Assembly (NCBI GenBank): GCA_021770065.1 | Contig: JAETRR010000002.1 | Location: 204,450 to 268,449, forward strand | Reading direction: 5' to 3' | DNA: 64,000 nt | Source of the DNA: Lachnoclostridium sp. | GTDB lineage: Bacteria > Bacillota > Clostridia > Lachnospirales > Lachnospiraceae | Shown: in pieces, positions 37,069-46,293 of the stretch | Layout: each line of letters begins with the position of its first letter | Position numbering within the stretch: position 1 is the stretch's first letter | Program-made: the position numbers and the translations under genes | The notes under the pieces: model-generated | Told to the model about the DNA's origin: nothing | The model's input: the letters and a program-made list of their open reading frames with translations, nothing else | Database searches by the model: none

Positions 37069-37718
37069 TCATTCCACTTCCCGAAGCCGCTCTACCACAC
37101 TCTGCCGCTCTGCCATCCGGCAGGCCAGAACGGGAATCAGTGTGCCGAGAACAAAAAATACCAGAAGCATTCCCAGAATGGGACTCCAGATCCATTTTGC
37201 CGTAAAAAACCACAGCAGATGCTCAAGCTGCGTAAGTACCAGGCTCTGCATCAGAAGGCTTAAAGCCAGTGACAGCAGGACGGCAAGTATTCCGTAGGCA
37301 CAGCCCTCCAGTATCAGCATCTCCTTAAGCTGCCGGCCGGTCATGCCAATGCTCTGAAGTACCGCCATCTCCCGGCGCCTGGCGCGGATTCCCGTCACCG
37401 TGGCATTTACAAAATTTAACATTCCCACCAGAGCCACTACCAGACTAGCCGATGTTCCAATCAGAAGAAACATCCGGCGGAAAGACTGAAATTGATCACT
37501 GTATCCCTTTTTCGATTCAAAGTCCAGATCAGGGTCTGCATTTTCTATATATTTATCCAGAAATTCTGTCATCCGGTCATCTGTTCCTTCTTCCATATTC
37601 ACAAGACAGCTCATCCAATCCGTATATTCCAGCCCCTGCTTCCATCATATCCGTATCATCCAGGGACCGGATCTCTTCACTCAGATTTTGAATCTGCATA
37701 CTGTAAAGCGTCCGCAGA
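37069..37718 (-). pseudogene. Decayed FtsX-like ABC permease (C-terminal part)
   Basis: The last 181 residues are intact and read as the C-terminal FtsX domain of an antimicrobial-peptide type permease: RRMFLLIGTSASLVVALVGM, ARRREMAVLQSIGMTGRQLK, then two TM helices and ERQSVVERLREVE. Upstream, LRTLYSMQIQNLSEEIRSLD is in another frame. The two frames join if one A is restored near 37641 (reading MMEKQGLEYTDWMSCLVNME), so a 1-nt deletion broke the gene. Everything upstream of about 37718 is missing. Together with the ATPase fragment this is a dead remnant. Confidence 0.75.
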
Positions 37719-37938
37719 TACTGTTCATGTCTTTTTTGTCTATCAGGACTTTGCCTTCTGTGGGGCGGTCCAGGCCGCCGAGCATATGGAGCAGGGTAGA
37801 TTTGCCGCTGCCGGAGGTTCCTACGATGGCAGTGAAGGTGCCGTCTTCTATCTTCAAGTTCACGCCGTCTAAGGCTTTTACGGTGTTTTCGCCGGAGTTG
37901 TAATATTTTTTCAGATCTCTCGTTTCCAGGATGGTCAT
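37681..37938 (-). pseudogene. Truncated ABC exporter ATPase (N-terminal part)
   Basis: The reading frame starts MTILETRDLKKYYNSGENTV with a good GGAGG and includes Walker A GTSGSGKSTLLHMLGGLDRP. It stops making sense after LIDKKDMNS, about residue 73 of a normal ~225-residue MacB/BceA-type ATPase; no signature motif or Walker B is present. The 12 remaining residues are permease sequence in the wrong frame. One deletion therefore removed the rest of the ATPase and most of the permease. It cannot work as an ATPase. Confidence 0.85.
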
Positions 37939-38142
37939 ATTATAAATCCTCCATTTCTTTTTCGGTTAAGCGGCATGGGCAGCAGTGTTATGTGCGTGTG
38001 TGAATGAAGCAGATGTATTTGCAGTGGTGTGCAAATGGGATGCCTGCGCTTTATGATGGGAGTATAACATAGAAAACTTTCTCTGTTCTTTCGGGAATAT
38101 AACGGAGTTGTAAGATTTGTAATGAATGCAGGTATGTATATT

Positions 38143-38371
38143 TTGGGGACGGACGGGGATGCCGCGAAACAGGACGCCGGGCTTTTCCATATCCTGTGTT
38201 CGGACGGTTCTCATACAGTCTGTCTGCTCTGTACGTACATTACCCTGATGAGTTTTTGTAAAGCAGAAAGTATTTTCGGGTAATGTGCGCCCATATCAGA
38301 CAGACTGTATGCGAACAGCCGGACACTGGATATCGGAAAAGTCCGGCGTCCTGTTTCGCGGCATCCCCTGG
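38143..38371. repeat. Long palindromic repeat, copy B
   Basis: Arms 38155-38245 and 38278-38368 pair over about 90 bp around a 32-nt loop. It matches copy A (24214-24436) in the inner arm (TGTTCGGACGGTT on one side, GTCCGGCTGTTCGC on the other), in the TTGGGGACGGACGGG and ACCAGGGG ends, and in loop-proximal ACATTACCC. It is in reverse orientation. The outer arm sequences differ between copies, yet both copies remain paired. It begins 39 bp after the stop of the 38410-39723 gene. The 200 bp to its left (37939-38142) hold only the leader of the broken ATPase gene. Confidence 0.85.
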
Positions 38372-38409
38372 TATTTTTATAATGTTTTATGGTTTTCTTT
38401 TGACGGGCG

Positions 38410-39723
38410 TTAATTATTCTGGTATTGGTTTATGAATGTCTGTATTTCGGATTGGATTTCTTTTTTGTTTACGCTTAAGACTGTGATGGTGCGCTTTAAG
38501 GTGCGCGGCTCTTCTGTGGTTTTCGTCAGTCCGGTCTCGGTGTGTTCGTATTTGATGAGGGTGTTGTATTCGTTGAGAATGTAGCGTTCTGTGGCTGTGA
38601 AGTTTTTGAGTTCTTCCCGGGCTTTTAGTGTTGCTCCGCTGGTATTGTAGTTTTCATTGAAGGTGATGGTGTAGCAGGTGTTCTGGTTTTGTTCTTCTTT
38701 TGTGACGGATGTTATGGCCTGGGGATTGAGGCCGGGGATTCCGGTGTAGGGCTCTATCCAGAATTCGGGTTCGTCCTGATGCTCTGTCCAAAGCTCTGCC
38801 CAGTCGGTTTCGGAAATCCATCGGCCGTCATAAGCCATTTTCCATGAAAAGGGATCTTCGGATTCACGGTAGTATTCCCGGTATATGGTGTTTTCTTTTC
38901 CCGGATCGAGAATCTGATTGTAGTATTTTTCGCCGGATGCCAGACAATAAGCGTGTGACAGGTCGTATGCATTGTTCTCGTCATAAACCGGTGCTTTCGG
39001 CTGTATGTCGGTCTCAAGGCGATAGTCCAGGCGGTAATCTGTAAGGGAATAATAGTTAGTAATTCCCTGTTCTATCGTATTTATCATATATTGTTCTTCT
39101 TCCGGGAGCCGGGACATGGTTACCCTGTCTATTCTGGCCGTAAAAGCGAAAACATTCAATATAATAAAATACACTGCCAAAAGTACTCCGCAGACTCCCG
39201 GAATCCATGCTTCGCATTTCCGCCCTATATCTTCTTTAGATTCATCCATGAGCAGAGCATAATGTAAATAAGCCAGGTGACACAGCCCCCAGTACAGCAG
39301 TGGGCCGGCTGCCATCATAATCCAGGGGAGCGGATGGCGGACCCCATAGCCTCCCCAGAATATAATCCAGGAAATCACTGATATCTGCAGGCCGATTGAG
39401 TAATAAGAAGTTTTTCCGCTGTTTCTGTCATAAAATTCCTGATTTCCGAAATAGCAGCTGTACAGGAAGCGACCGCTCTCGATGATACTGATAAGTTCAA
39501 TCACAAGAAGCCGCAGAAGGATTTCTATACCGGTGTCTCTGCCCATGTAACTCTGTGACAGAGAAATGAGACCCGGCCATAACATAGCCAGTGCAAAAAG
39601 CAGCCATATCAATGCCTTATAAGACCAGTAATAGTTTTTCCACTCAATCAGCTCCATCCGTTCGTCTGACGTAATGTTTTCCGGATTCCGAAGAACATTC
39701 CATAAAATCCATTCCTTTTTCAC
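38410..39723 (-). CDS. Multi-pass membrane protein with large C-terminal extracytoplasmic domain
   Basis: Unknown family. From the GTG at 39723 (GGAGG 8 bp before; an ATG at 39738 is possible) the protein has about 437 residues. It has four or five TM segments in the first half (for example WSYKALIWLLFALAMLWPG, and VCGVLLAVYFIILNVFAFTA), then a hydrophilic region of about 200 residues rich in Asn, Tyr and Glu with no recognised motif. It follows a small HTH gene by about 32 bp, a common two-gene module (HTH regulator plus membrane protein) in Clostridia. Its 3' end is followed by repeat B. Confidence 0.7.
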   Translation of the reverse strand: MKKEWILWNVLRNPENITSDERMELIEWKNYYWSYKALIWLLFALAMLWPGLISLSQSYMGRDTGIEILLRLLVIELISIIESGRFLYSCYFGNQEFYDRNSGKTSYYSIGLQISVISWIIFWGGYGVRHPLPWIMMAAGPLLYWGLCHLAYLHYALLMDESKEDIGRKCEAWIPGVCGVLLAVYFIILNVFAFTARIDRVTMSRLPEEEQYMINTIEQGITNYYSLTDYRLDYRLETDIQPKAPVYDENNAYDLSHAYCLASGEKYYNQILDPGKENTIYREYYRESEDPFSWKMAYDGRWISETDWAELWTEHQDEPEFWIEPYTGIPGLNPQAITSVTKEEQNQNTCYTITFNENYNTSGATLKAREELKNFTATERYILNEYNTLIKYEHTETGLTKTTEEPRTLKRTITVLSVNKKEIQSEIQTFINQYQNN

Positions 39724-39755
39724 TTCTCTGCCCTCCATTCCAGTTCCGTAATATC

Positions 39756-39974
39756 CTACTGTTTTTCTAATTCCGTAATATCCTTCCAGAAGATTTCGTC
39801 CAGTGTTTTCCCCAGGGCATGGCAGATATTTAAACAAAGATTTAAAGTAGGATTGTAATCTCCCCGTTCAATCATATTGATAGTCTGCCGGGATACTCCT
39901 ACCAGCTTTGCCAGATCCTCCTGAGAATAGTCAAGCTCCGCTCTCGCCGCCTTCAGCTTTAAATTCTTTGCCAC
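39756..39974 (-). CDS. Small HTH (Xre/YozG-like) transcriptional regulator
   Basis: The product of about 72 residues (MAKNLKLKAARAELDYSQED, then LAKLVGVSRQTINMIERGDY and NPTLNLCLNICHALGKTLDE) is a lone helix-turn-helix of the Cro/CI type. It is normal in length for the YozG-like group. The GTG at 39974 fits the usual family N-terminus and follows GGGCGG; ATG 39995 would add seven residues. It is encoded just before the membrane protein gene and likely regulates that pair. The 130 bp upstream include AT-rich palindromic TGTCAAATATAGTTGACA at about 40058, a candidate operator. Confidence 0.85.
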   Translation of the reverse strand: MAKNLKLKAARAELDYSQEDLAKLVGVSRQTINMIERGDYNPTLNLCLNICHALGKTLDEIFWKDITELEKQ

Positions 39975-40057
39975 ATTCCGCCGCCCTCTTTCCATAACCT
40001 GCACACATTCATTCGTACACAGATTTTTATAAATCCATCATATCATTCATGCGACAT

Positions 40058-40078
40058 TTTGTCAAATATAGTTGACAA
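40058..40078. promoter_or_regulatory. Candidate operator of the HTH gene
   Basis: TTTTGTCAAATATAGTTGACAAATA contains the inverted repeat TGTCAA/TTGACA around ATATAG, about 85 bp upstream of the small HTH gene. It may also supply a -35-like TTGACA. Supported only by symmetry and position. Confidence 0.4.
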
Positions 40079-40124
40079 ATAGTTTATCCGGAGACGGTTT
40101 TCTTTTCCATATTCTTACGGGTAT

Positions 40125-40159
40125 AAAAAAGAGCTTTAGCAGATACTCTGCCTCAGCTC
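40125..40159 (-). terminator. Terminator of the two-component operon
   Basis: On the minus strand GAGCT-GAG-GCAGA pairs with TCTGC-TAA-AGCTC and is followed by TTTTTT. It overlaps the last codons and the stop codon of the histidine kinase gene. Confidence 0.7.
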
Positions 40160-41095
40160 ATGTTTAGTCTTTTCTTGTGGATTTCCGGGCTGCCGGGGAA
40201 GGTATACAGAAAATACCGTTTCCGCTCCCGATGTGACCTTCATATAACCGCCCTGGATGCGGACAATCTCTCTGGCCAGATAAAGGCCGAGTCCCACACC
40301 TTCTTCCTCCCGGTTCTTAACCGAGCGGTAAAATCTCTGAAATATTTTTGGAATCTCATCTTCTGAAATACCACTTCCGTGATCGATTACATCAATCCTG
40401 TAAAAGAGTTCATAAGCACATCCCCGAAGAAGAATCGTATCCCCTTCACAGGTGTATTTTATGGCATTGTCCACAAGATTCCACAATGCTTCTCCCGTCC
40501 ATTTCGGATCAAACCAGGCCAGTTCGCGGCCTTCTTCTATCTTCCATTCAAGCCGTACTCCTTTTTTCTGTGCCTGACAGGCCCCTTCTTCTGCAGCGCG
40601 GACCACAAGCTCCCTGACAGAGTGCATCCCGGGGGACGGCTGTATGATGCCCTGCTCCAGACGGGCTCCTTTGATAAGAGAGTCGATGAGAAATTGAAGC
40701 TTTCCGGCCTGGCGGCTGATTTGACGGGCCAGCCCGGCGGATTCCTCCGGCACCTGCTCCTGAAGCAGTCCGGCGTACAGTACCAGATTGGCGATCGGTG
40801 TCTTGGTCTGATGGGAAATGTCAGCAACCAGACTGTGAATTTCTGCCTGTTCTTTTGAAAGTTCACGTTCCTTTCCGGCCTGACGGCTAAGATACCGGCC
40901 GAGCCTTGCCTCGAAGGAAGAAAAACGGCTTTCATCAAAATGCTGTTCTTCAAAGCTTCCATCCATAGCCGCTTCCAGCATTTGATCCAGCCGGTTAAGA
41001 TGCCGGCTGGTACTGCTTTTCTGCACATAGACACAGACAGACAGTGCAAGAGCAATGATTGCAAATGCGATACAAAGCATCAAGTATTTATCCAT
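40136..41095 (-). CDS. Sensor histidine kinase
   Basis: About 319 residues. One N-terminal TM helix (residues 3-22, MDKYLMLCIAFAIIALALSV) and no sizeable sensor domain; a short coiled linker; HisKA with the phospho-acceptor in LVADISHQTKTPIANLVLYA; HATPase_c with WNLVDNAIKYTCEG, DHGSGISEDEIPKIFQRFYR and EGVGLGLYLAREIVRIQGG. Kinases with such reduced sensors often respond through a partner ABC transporter, and a broken one lies at 37.1-37.9 kb. ATG 41095 overlaps the regulator's stop by 8 bp, so the pair is coupled. Confidence 0.92.
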   Translation of the reverse strand: MDKYLMLCIAFAIIALALSVCVYVQKSSTSRHLNRLDQMLEAAMDGSFEEQHFDESRFSSFEARLGRYLSRQAGKERELSKEQAEIHSLVADISHQTKTPIANLVLYAGLLQEQVPEESAGLARQISRQAGKLQFLIDSLIKGARLEQGIIQPSPGMHSVRELVVRAAEEGACQAQKKGVRLEWKIEEGRELAWFDPKWTGEALWNLVDNAIKYTCEGDTILLRGCAYELFYRIDVIDHGSGISEDEIPKIFQRFYRSVKNREEEGVGLGLYLAREIVRIQGGYMKVTSGAETVFSVYLPRQPGNPQEKTKHELRQSIC

Positions 41096-41798
41096 GTGAA
41101 CCTCGCTGCATGCCTCCCGTCCGCTCATCTGACCAGGTATAACCGATTCCGTAGACGGTTTTGATATATCTGGGGGCAGAAGGGTTGTCCTCCAGCTTAT
41201 CCCGGAGGCGTTTTACGGTGACGGACAGGGCATTTTCGTCTACGTACTGAGAACCGTCGGTCCACACGCGGTCCAGCAGTTCTTCCCGCTTGAGGGTGAT
41301 CCCCCGGTTTTCCACTAACAGCTTTAAGAGCTTCTGCTCTGTTTTGCTGAGCTCAATGCGCTGATTCCCTTTGATAAATTCCATGCCGGAGAAGGAAAAA
41401 TAGAATTTTCCAGTCTGATAGACCTGTAAGCCTCTGCGGCGCATTTTCCGCATCTGGGTGTTGATCCGGGCGCGCAGCACCATCAGGCTGAATGGCTTAG
41501 TTATATAGTCGTCCGCTCCCAGCTCCAGGCCGGTGACAATCTCGGTTTCGAGATCGTTGGCCGTGAGAATTACAACCGGGATCTCCTGTTTTTCCTTAAT
41601 CTCTTTTAGAAGGTTAAGTCCGCTGCCGTCCGGCAGATTCAGGTCCAGGATCACTAGGGAGATCTCCCGGCTGTCTAAAGTTTTCCTGGCCCCGGCCAGA
41701 TCCCAGGCCTGTAAAAACAGATATCCTTCTGCCTTTAATGCCAGGGCAATGCCGTTGCTGAGTGCTTTATCATCTTCTACAATCAAAATCTTTTCCAT
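41088..41798 (-). CDS. OmpR family response regulator
   Basis: The 236-residue protein has a receiver domain (KILIVEDDKALSNGIALALK; phospho-acceptor Asp in LVILDLNLPDGSGLNLL; conserved Lys in DDYITKPFSLMVLRARI) and a C-terminal winged-helix DNA-binding domain (IELSKTEQKLLKLLVENRGI, VTVKRLRDKLEDNPSAPRYI, KTVYGIGYTW). Together with the kinase it forms a VanRS/BceRS-like pair. Its likely targets may include the now-broken ABC exporter genes, since these lie close by, but no operator match was established. Confidence 0.94.
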   Translation of the reverse strand: MEKILIVEDDKALSNGIALALKAEGYLFLQAWDLAGARKTLDSREISLVILDLNLPDGSGLNLLKEIKEKQEIPVVILTANDLETEIVTGLELGADDYITKPFSLMVLRARINTQMRKMRRRGLQVYQTGKFYFSFSGMEFIKGNQRIELSKTEQKLLKLLVENRGITLKREELLDRVWTDGSQYVDENALSVTVKRLRDKLEDNPSAPRYIKTVYGIGYTWSDERTGGMQRGSHG

Positions 41799-41888
41799 AG
41801 GTTATGCTCCTTCTAGATGTCTGGTATTCGAATATATCGATTGTAGCGGATGAACCTTGAAAAAGGATGATTCTTTTCTTAAGAATTC

Positions 41889-42578
41889 TTAAATTTTCCG
41901 TTTCATTTTCCGAAGGATATCTTTTGTCTCCTTGTCCACCCGATAGGATTCCGTAATCTTCTGAATGGCCTTGTTAAAAGTCCAGTCGTCCAGCTGATTA
42001 TGCTTCAGGTAAGCCATGCTCTCCTCCGGAAAATGCACAAAATACACGGATACGGCCCAGGCAGCGGCCATCCGCACATAGTATGCTTCACTTACGATAG
42101 AATCAAAGGCCGCAAAGGCCCGCTCAAGATAAGCTTCCTCTGCAAAATGACTCAGAAGCATCACAACACCAAAGCGGATCTCATATTCCTCCCGGGACTT
42201 AAGATATGGCTGAAGAAATTCCCACATCTCCTCCATGTGTTTTTTTGTCTCTTTTAAGGAGCCGCAGAACACGTCACACACCGCCCAGTTATTGATACGC
42301 GGAATAAATTCCCGGATAAGGGCAAGCCGCTTTTCAAAGTCCATCCTGGCAGAGGCTGTTACAAGCCCCTGGAGCATGTCATTTTCATACCATTCCCGGT
42401 TATTTTCCGCAAGGAAGGTCTCCCAGTCTCCCTTTGCAATTTCCTTTGCCAGTTTACGAAGATCCGGCACCCGGACTCCTAAAATATTGTCAATTCCCGG
42501 CAGAAGCCCGCTGTGGAATTCACGGTATTTATCATCTGCAAGCTCCAGCAGACGCTGCCGCACCGTCTCTTTTGTCAT
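41889..42578 (-). CDS. DNA alkylation repair protein (AlkD-like)
   Basis: HEAT-repeat DNA glycosylase family that removes alkylated purines. The 229-residue all-helical protein shows LPGIDNILGVRVPDLRKLAK, then WYENDMLQGLVTASARMDFE, NNWAVCDVFCGSLKETKKHM and AAAWAVSVYFVHFPEESMAY, the conserved AlkD-like patterns including the WAVCD motif with its catalytic-site Asp. It overlaps the ogt start region by 4 bp (42575-42578), so the two alkylation-repair genes are coupled. Confidence 0.9.
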   Translation of the reverse strand: MTKETVRQRLLELADDKYREFHSGLLPGIDNILGVRVPDLRKLAKEIAKGDWETFLAENNREWYENDMLQGLVTASARMDFEKRLALIREFIPRINNWAVCDVFCGSLKETKKHMEEMWEFLQPYLKSREEYEIRFGVVMLLSHFAEEAYLERAFAAFDSIVSEAYYVRMAAAWAVSVYFVHFPEESMAYLKHNQLDDWTFNKAIQKITESYRVDKETKDILRKMKRKI

Positions 42579-43084
42579 CTTATCTTTACACCTTCCAGCC
42601 GCAGCAGATATTCCTTAATATCCAGTGCCTTATTTTTTCCTGCATATCCGGTAAGACTTCCGTCCGCCCCGATTACACGGTGGCAGGGAACAATAATGGC
42701 AACGGGGTTGTTCCGGTTGGCCATCCCGACAGCCCGGCTTCCCTCAGGACAGCCGATTATCCTGGCAATCTCCCCGTAGCTTTTTGTCTCCCCGTAAGGA
42801 ATCGCAAGAAGCGCCTTCCAGTCACGCATCTGAAATTCTGTCCCATGTAAAGACAGAGGAAGGTCAAACACTTTACGCTCCCCGGCAAAATACTCCGCAA
42901 GCTGACGCTCTGCCTCCAGAAGAAGCTCTGTTTTCTCCTCCGGAATATCCTGTGTCTTTGAAGAAGCACCAAAGGTAAGGCTGCAGATTCCCTTCCCGTC
43001 CTCAACAAGCTCCAGCTCTCCCACCGGCGTCCGGACCATACACTTTTTCTTATTCAAAATAGTTGCAGCTTCTCGCTTCGTCAT
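42575..43084 (-). CDS. ogt: Methylated-DNA--protein-cysteine methyltransferase
   Basis: Direct reversal of O6-alkylguanine by transfer to Cys. The 169-residue protein has the active-site motif VAIIVPCHRVIGADGSLTGY with the acceptor Cys at about residue 132. The HTH segment SYGEIARIIGCPEGSRAVGM and NRNNP turn are also present. The chosen start (AGGAGA 12 bp upstream) overlaps the phosphatase gene by 35 bp; a Met 45 bp further in lacks a clear ribosome binding site. Coupled to the AlkD-like gene. Confidence 0.94.
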   Translation of the reverse strand: MTKREAATILNKKKCMVRTPVGELELVEDGKGICSLTFGASSKTQDIPEEKTELLLEAERQLAEYFAGERKVFDLPLSLHGTEFQMRDWKALLAIPYGETKSYGEIARIIGCPEGSRAVGMANRNNPVAIIVPCHRVIGADGSLTGYAGKNKALDIKEYLLRLEGVKIR

Positions 43085-43691
43085 AATAGATCACATTCTC
43101 CTGTCTCAGGGTGATTTTTCCCTCATTCACATCCAGAATCGAAACCCCGCAGTTCTTATGTACGCCTCCATTCCAGAAATCTTTTAAATCCGTGATCGTA
43201 ATGCTGCTTAACAGTCCCTTCACCACAGCCCCATGTCCGGACAGCAGAATCGTCTTGTCCTGGTAATCTTTCTGATGCACCAGTTCCTGCAGAAACTGTG
43301 TAGTCCGCTCGCAAAGCTGCCGGATAGACTCGCCTCCTTTTGGCGGCACATACTCCCCCGGACTCGTAAAAAACTTCTCAAAATCCGGGTCCGGTATATT
43401 CCATCCCTCTTTCTGACAGCAGAGTCCCTCATAAGATCCAAAGCAGATTTCCCGAAGCCTTTCATCCGGAATAATGGGAATCTTTCGTTCCCCCCGGATA
43501 ATCTCGGCAGTCTCCCTGGCCCGTTTCAAAGGACTGGTAAAAATCAGATCAAACTCCACATCCCGAAGTCCCTCTGCCGTAAGTTCTGCCACCTCAATCC
43601 CGTTCTGATTCAGAGGAATATCCGTAGCTCCCTGCAAAAGACGTTTCGTATTCCAATCCGTCTCTCCGTGACGAATCAAATAAATTACCAT
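43050..43691 (-). CDS. Histidine phosphatase family protein
   Basis: The 213-residue protein starts MVIYLIRHGETDWNTKRLLQ with the RHGE phosphohistidine motif. It carries LIFTSPLKRARETAEIIRGE, the acid-base Glu region, and VLLSGHGAVVKGLL (here ILLSGHGAVVKGLLSSIT) with the second His. The family includes PhoE-, GpmB- and CobC-like phosphatases; the substrate cannot be assigned from sequence. ATG 43691 follows AAGGAG; a Met 21 bp upstream has no site. First gene of a three-gene unit with ogt and the AlkD-like gene. Confidence 0.9.
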   Translation of the reverse strand: MVIYLIRHGETDWNTKRLLQGATDIPLNQNGIEVAELTAEGLRDVEFDLIFTSPLKRARETAEIIRGERKIPIIPDERLREICFGSYEGLCCQKEGWNIPDPDFEKFFTSPGEYVPPKGGESIRQLCERTTQFLQELVHQKDYQDKTILLSGHGAVVKGLLSSITITDLKDFWNGGVHKNCGVSILDVNEGKITLRQENVIYYDEARSCNYFE

Positions 43692-43787
43692 TATATGCTT
43701 CACTCCTTGCATCCGTATTCATTTTCTATCTGTTTTTCAGCAGAACCGTCCGTATCCGATGGAATCTGATTCATAGATAACAGCACA

Positions 43788-44786
43788 TCAATGGTTATCC
43801 AGCGCTGCCTCAAATTCCTCCAGATTATCTTCTGTCACAAAAAAACCAAACCCCTGGCTCTCCAATTCCGCATCTGTAACATTGTTAAAAATACGATCAA
43901 TAATCATATCGCCTACGTCCTCCGTATAATGACTGGATTCATAATAGTTATTCCTGTCTTCCGTGACGGCATTGATCCCGCTGAAATTGTAATACCCTGT
44001 CTTTTGCTGCTCACCCAGCAGCTTCAGGAAGGTGGCATACCCGAAATATTTTGATTGGGCATAGGTAGAGGAATATATGGGATTGGTAAACAAAATGAAG
44101 TTTATATCGTACTTTTCACAAAGTTCTGAAATCCTTCGTATGCTTCCCAGCGCATCATCAATATAATAGTGATAATAGGTTCCCCAATAAGGCGTGTCAC
44201 CCTCCCAGTTTCCTCCCAGAGACGGGTCGCGTCTGCTGGAACCGCTCCGATAATAGCGATCTACATAATCCGGATCCTCAATCTCATGGTCCAGGGTTAC
44301 CTCCAGAGAAGAGAGTACGCCCCGGATGCTGAGATAATTGGCATAGAAGGCAAGTTTGTTCTCTCTGGGGTAAGGAATGCGGTAAAACTGCTTTTCATGG
44401 ATGGAAGGCTCTACAAAACAGGAAATATTATCCACGCCCACCATAACGTTTTTCGGAATAATTCCATTCTCAATAAGCTCCTCGAGATTCTCCAGATGCT
44501 CCTTGGGAAGCCCTTCGGAGTAAGACATGTTGTACCACTTTCCTTCGGGAATTTTTTCTACGTCAATGAAGCCTGTCCGGGAAGAACCGAACAGGAAGGA
44601 ATCGAATTTATCCGGATTGTGGAGGATATACTGCATTTTGATATAATTGCTGTTGGGTTCTACACCGTTGTCACGAATCCGTCTCCAGTGGAATACGTTG
44701 TAGGGATCCGCCAGGATGGGGACGGCTATTTCCAAAATCAGTATAAATAGCACAAAAGGGGCTATCTTTTTCAAAAAAGTTTTCAT
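43788..44786 (-). CDS. SGNH/DltD-like partner of the second MBOAT system
   Basis: About 332 residues: one N-terminal TM segment (KIAPFVLFILILEIAVPILA), the SGNH block I motif FDSFLFGSSRTGFIDVEKIP (nucleophile Ser near residue 70), and near the C-terminus YYESSHYTEDVGDMIIDRIF with a candidate catalytic His. It lacks the ILEI-like tail seen in the other SGNH protein (16227-17726). The start at 44786 follows GGAGA. It lies about 50 bp after the MBOAT gene in the IDH-MBOAT-SGNH unit. Probably the extracytoplasmic half of an O-acetylation system. Confidence 0.8.
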   Translation of the reverse strand: MKTFLKKIAPFVLFILILEIAVPILADPYNVFHWRRIRDNGVEPNSNYIKMQYILHNPDKFDSFLFGSSRTGFIDVEKIPEGKWYNMSYSEGLPKEHLENLEELIENGIIPKNVMVGVDNISCFVEPSIHEKQFYRIPYPRENKLAFYANYLSIRGVLSSLEVTLDHEIEDPDYVDRYYRSGSSRRDPSLGGNWEGDTPYWGTYYHYYIDDALGSIRRISELCEKYDINFILFTNPIYSSTYAQSKYFGYATFLKLLGEQQKTGYYNFSGINAVTEDRNNYYESSHYTEDVGDMIIDRIFNNVTDAELESQGFGFFVTEDNLEEFEAALDNH

Positions 44787-44838
44787 TCGGATCTCCATTT
44801 GTTTTTTGAAGGATACCTGTCAGTTTGTATCTGAACTG

Positions 44839-46293
44839 CTAAAACTGAAAATATACAAACTCGTATTCGCCCAGCTGGCGGCTGTATAAGATTACGAATA
44901 ATAATAAAAAGTAGAGGGCATAGCGGAGGGGTTTTTTTAAGGTTCCCAGGCGTTCCCAGATGCTTTTTGTCTGTTCCAGGTAATCGTGTGCCAGCAGTAT
45001 CAGTATACATACTATGCTGATAATAAGGGTCTGTATGCCGGAGGCCTGTACCATACCGGCCCCCTGGTAGGCATGATAGCCGTCTATAAGGTAGGCAGCC
45101 GGATTGGTGATTCCGTCCAGCAGATGGGTCAGCACATAGAATGCGTCAGAGACAGTATTGGCCCGGAAAAAAATCCAGGTCACTGTTACAAACAGGAAGG
45201 TCAGCCCGATGCGGAGCCAGCTTTTTTTCTTTGTATCTATGTGAAAGATGCGGTTCCACTCCCGTTCCAGAATCTGACCTAAGCCGTGGATGCCTCCCCA
45301 CAGAACATAGGTCCAATCAGCCCCGTGCCAGAGACCGCTGACCAGGAAGGTGACCAGCAGGTTCCATCTTGTCCGCCACGCTCCTTTACGGTTGCCGCCC
45401 AGTGGGATGTATACATAATCCCGGAACCAGGTGGACAGAGAGATATGCCAGCGGCTCCAGAATTCCCGGATAGAGGCGGAAAAGTACGGGCTTTTAAAAT
45501 TGGTCATAAGATCGATGTCCAGAAGCTCTGCCGTTCCCACTGCGATATCCGAGTAACCGGAAAAATCGCAGTAGATCTGAAAGGTGAAAAGCACTGTGGA
45601 CAGCAGCAGCGGAAATCCCGTGAAATTTCCGGCTGCGTTGTAGATTGTGTCCACATAGACGGCCACCGTGTCGGCAATGGCTATTTTTTTGAAAAAGCCC
45701 CAGGCGATCATTTTTGCTCCGTGGATGCCTTTCTCCGTATGGAAGGTATGCTCTCCCTCGATCTGGGGAAGAAGGTTTCCGGTACGTTCAATAGGCCCGG
45801 CGACCAGTTGAGGAAAAAATGAAATGAACGTGGCATATTTTCCCAGATGGCGGCAGGCCTTTACCTCACCTCTGTATACATCGATCACATAGCTCAGAGT
45901 CTGAAAAGTATAGAAGGATATGCCTACCGGAAGCATCAGATTCAGTGTGGTTTCCTGTACCGGGATGGCAAACCTCTGCATCAGATCAGTGATACTTTTA
46001 CTTAAAAAATTAAAATACTTGAAGAAGAACAGAATGCCGAAGCTGATGAAAAGAGCCGTAATCATGCATAGCTTTTTTTTTCTCCGGCTCTTCGTCCGCT
46101 CCATCAGCAATGCCGCGCAAAAGGATACCAGGGTTGTGGTGAGTATCAGTGTCACATATTTTACATTCCAGCTCATATAGAAATAGTAGCTGGATATCAA
46201 TAGTATGCCCCATCGGTATTTTGCCGGAATGATCCAGTAGACAGCAAATACAATGGGTAAAAACACATAAAATGCATTGGAATTAAACAGCAT
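44839..46293 (-). CDS. MBOAT family O-acyltransferase
   Basis: The 484-residue AlgI/DltB-type protein has about eleven TM segments, [20 protein letters not shown] followed by LGGNRKG, and the active-site His in [20 protein letters not shown] (about residues 315-335). It begins inside the last codons of the isocitrate dehydrogenase gene (11-bp overlap) and is followed by its SGNH partner. It is a paralogue of the protein at 17713-19125, with clearly different sequence, so probably a different polymer or acyl site is involved. Confidence 0.93.
   Translation of the reverse strand: MLFNSNAFYVFLPIVFAVYWIIPAKYRWGILLISSYYFYMSWNVKYVTLILTTTLVSFCAALLMERTKSRRKKKLCMITALFISFGILFFFKYFNFLSKSITDLMQRFAIPVQETTLNLMLPVGISFYTFQTLSYVIDVYRGEVKACRHLGKYATFISFFPQLVAGPIERTGNLLPQIEGEHTFHTEKGIHGAKMIAWGFFKKIAIADTVAVYVDTIYNAAGNFTGFPLLLSTVLFTFQIYCDFSGYSDIAVGTAELLDIDLMTNFKSPYFSASIREFWSRWHISLSTWFRDYVYIPLGGNRKGAWRTRWNLLVTFLVSGLWHGADWTYVLWGGIHGLGQILEREWNRIFHIDTKKKSWLRIGLTFLFVTVTWIFFRANTVSDAFYVLTHLLDGITNPAAYLIDGYHAYQGAGMVQASGIQTLIISIVCILILLAHDYLEQTKSIWERLGTLKKPLRYALYFLLLFVILYSRQLGEYEFVYFQF

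Noticed and set aside
37966..38214. Minus-strand frame of 82 codons across repeat B
   Set aside because: Half of it is the left arm of the palindrome and the rest is low-complexity leader of the broken ATPase gene.
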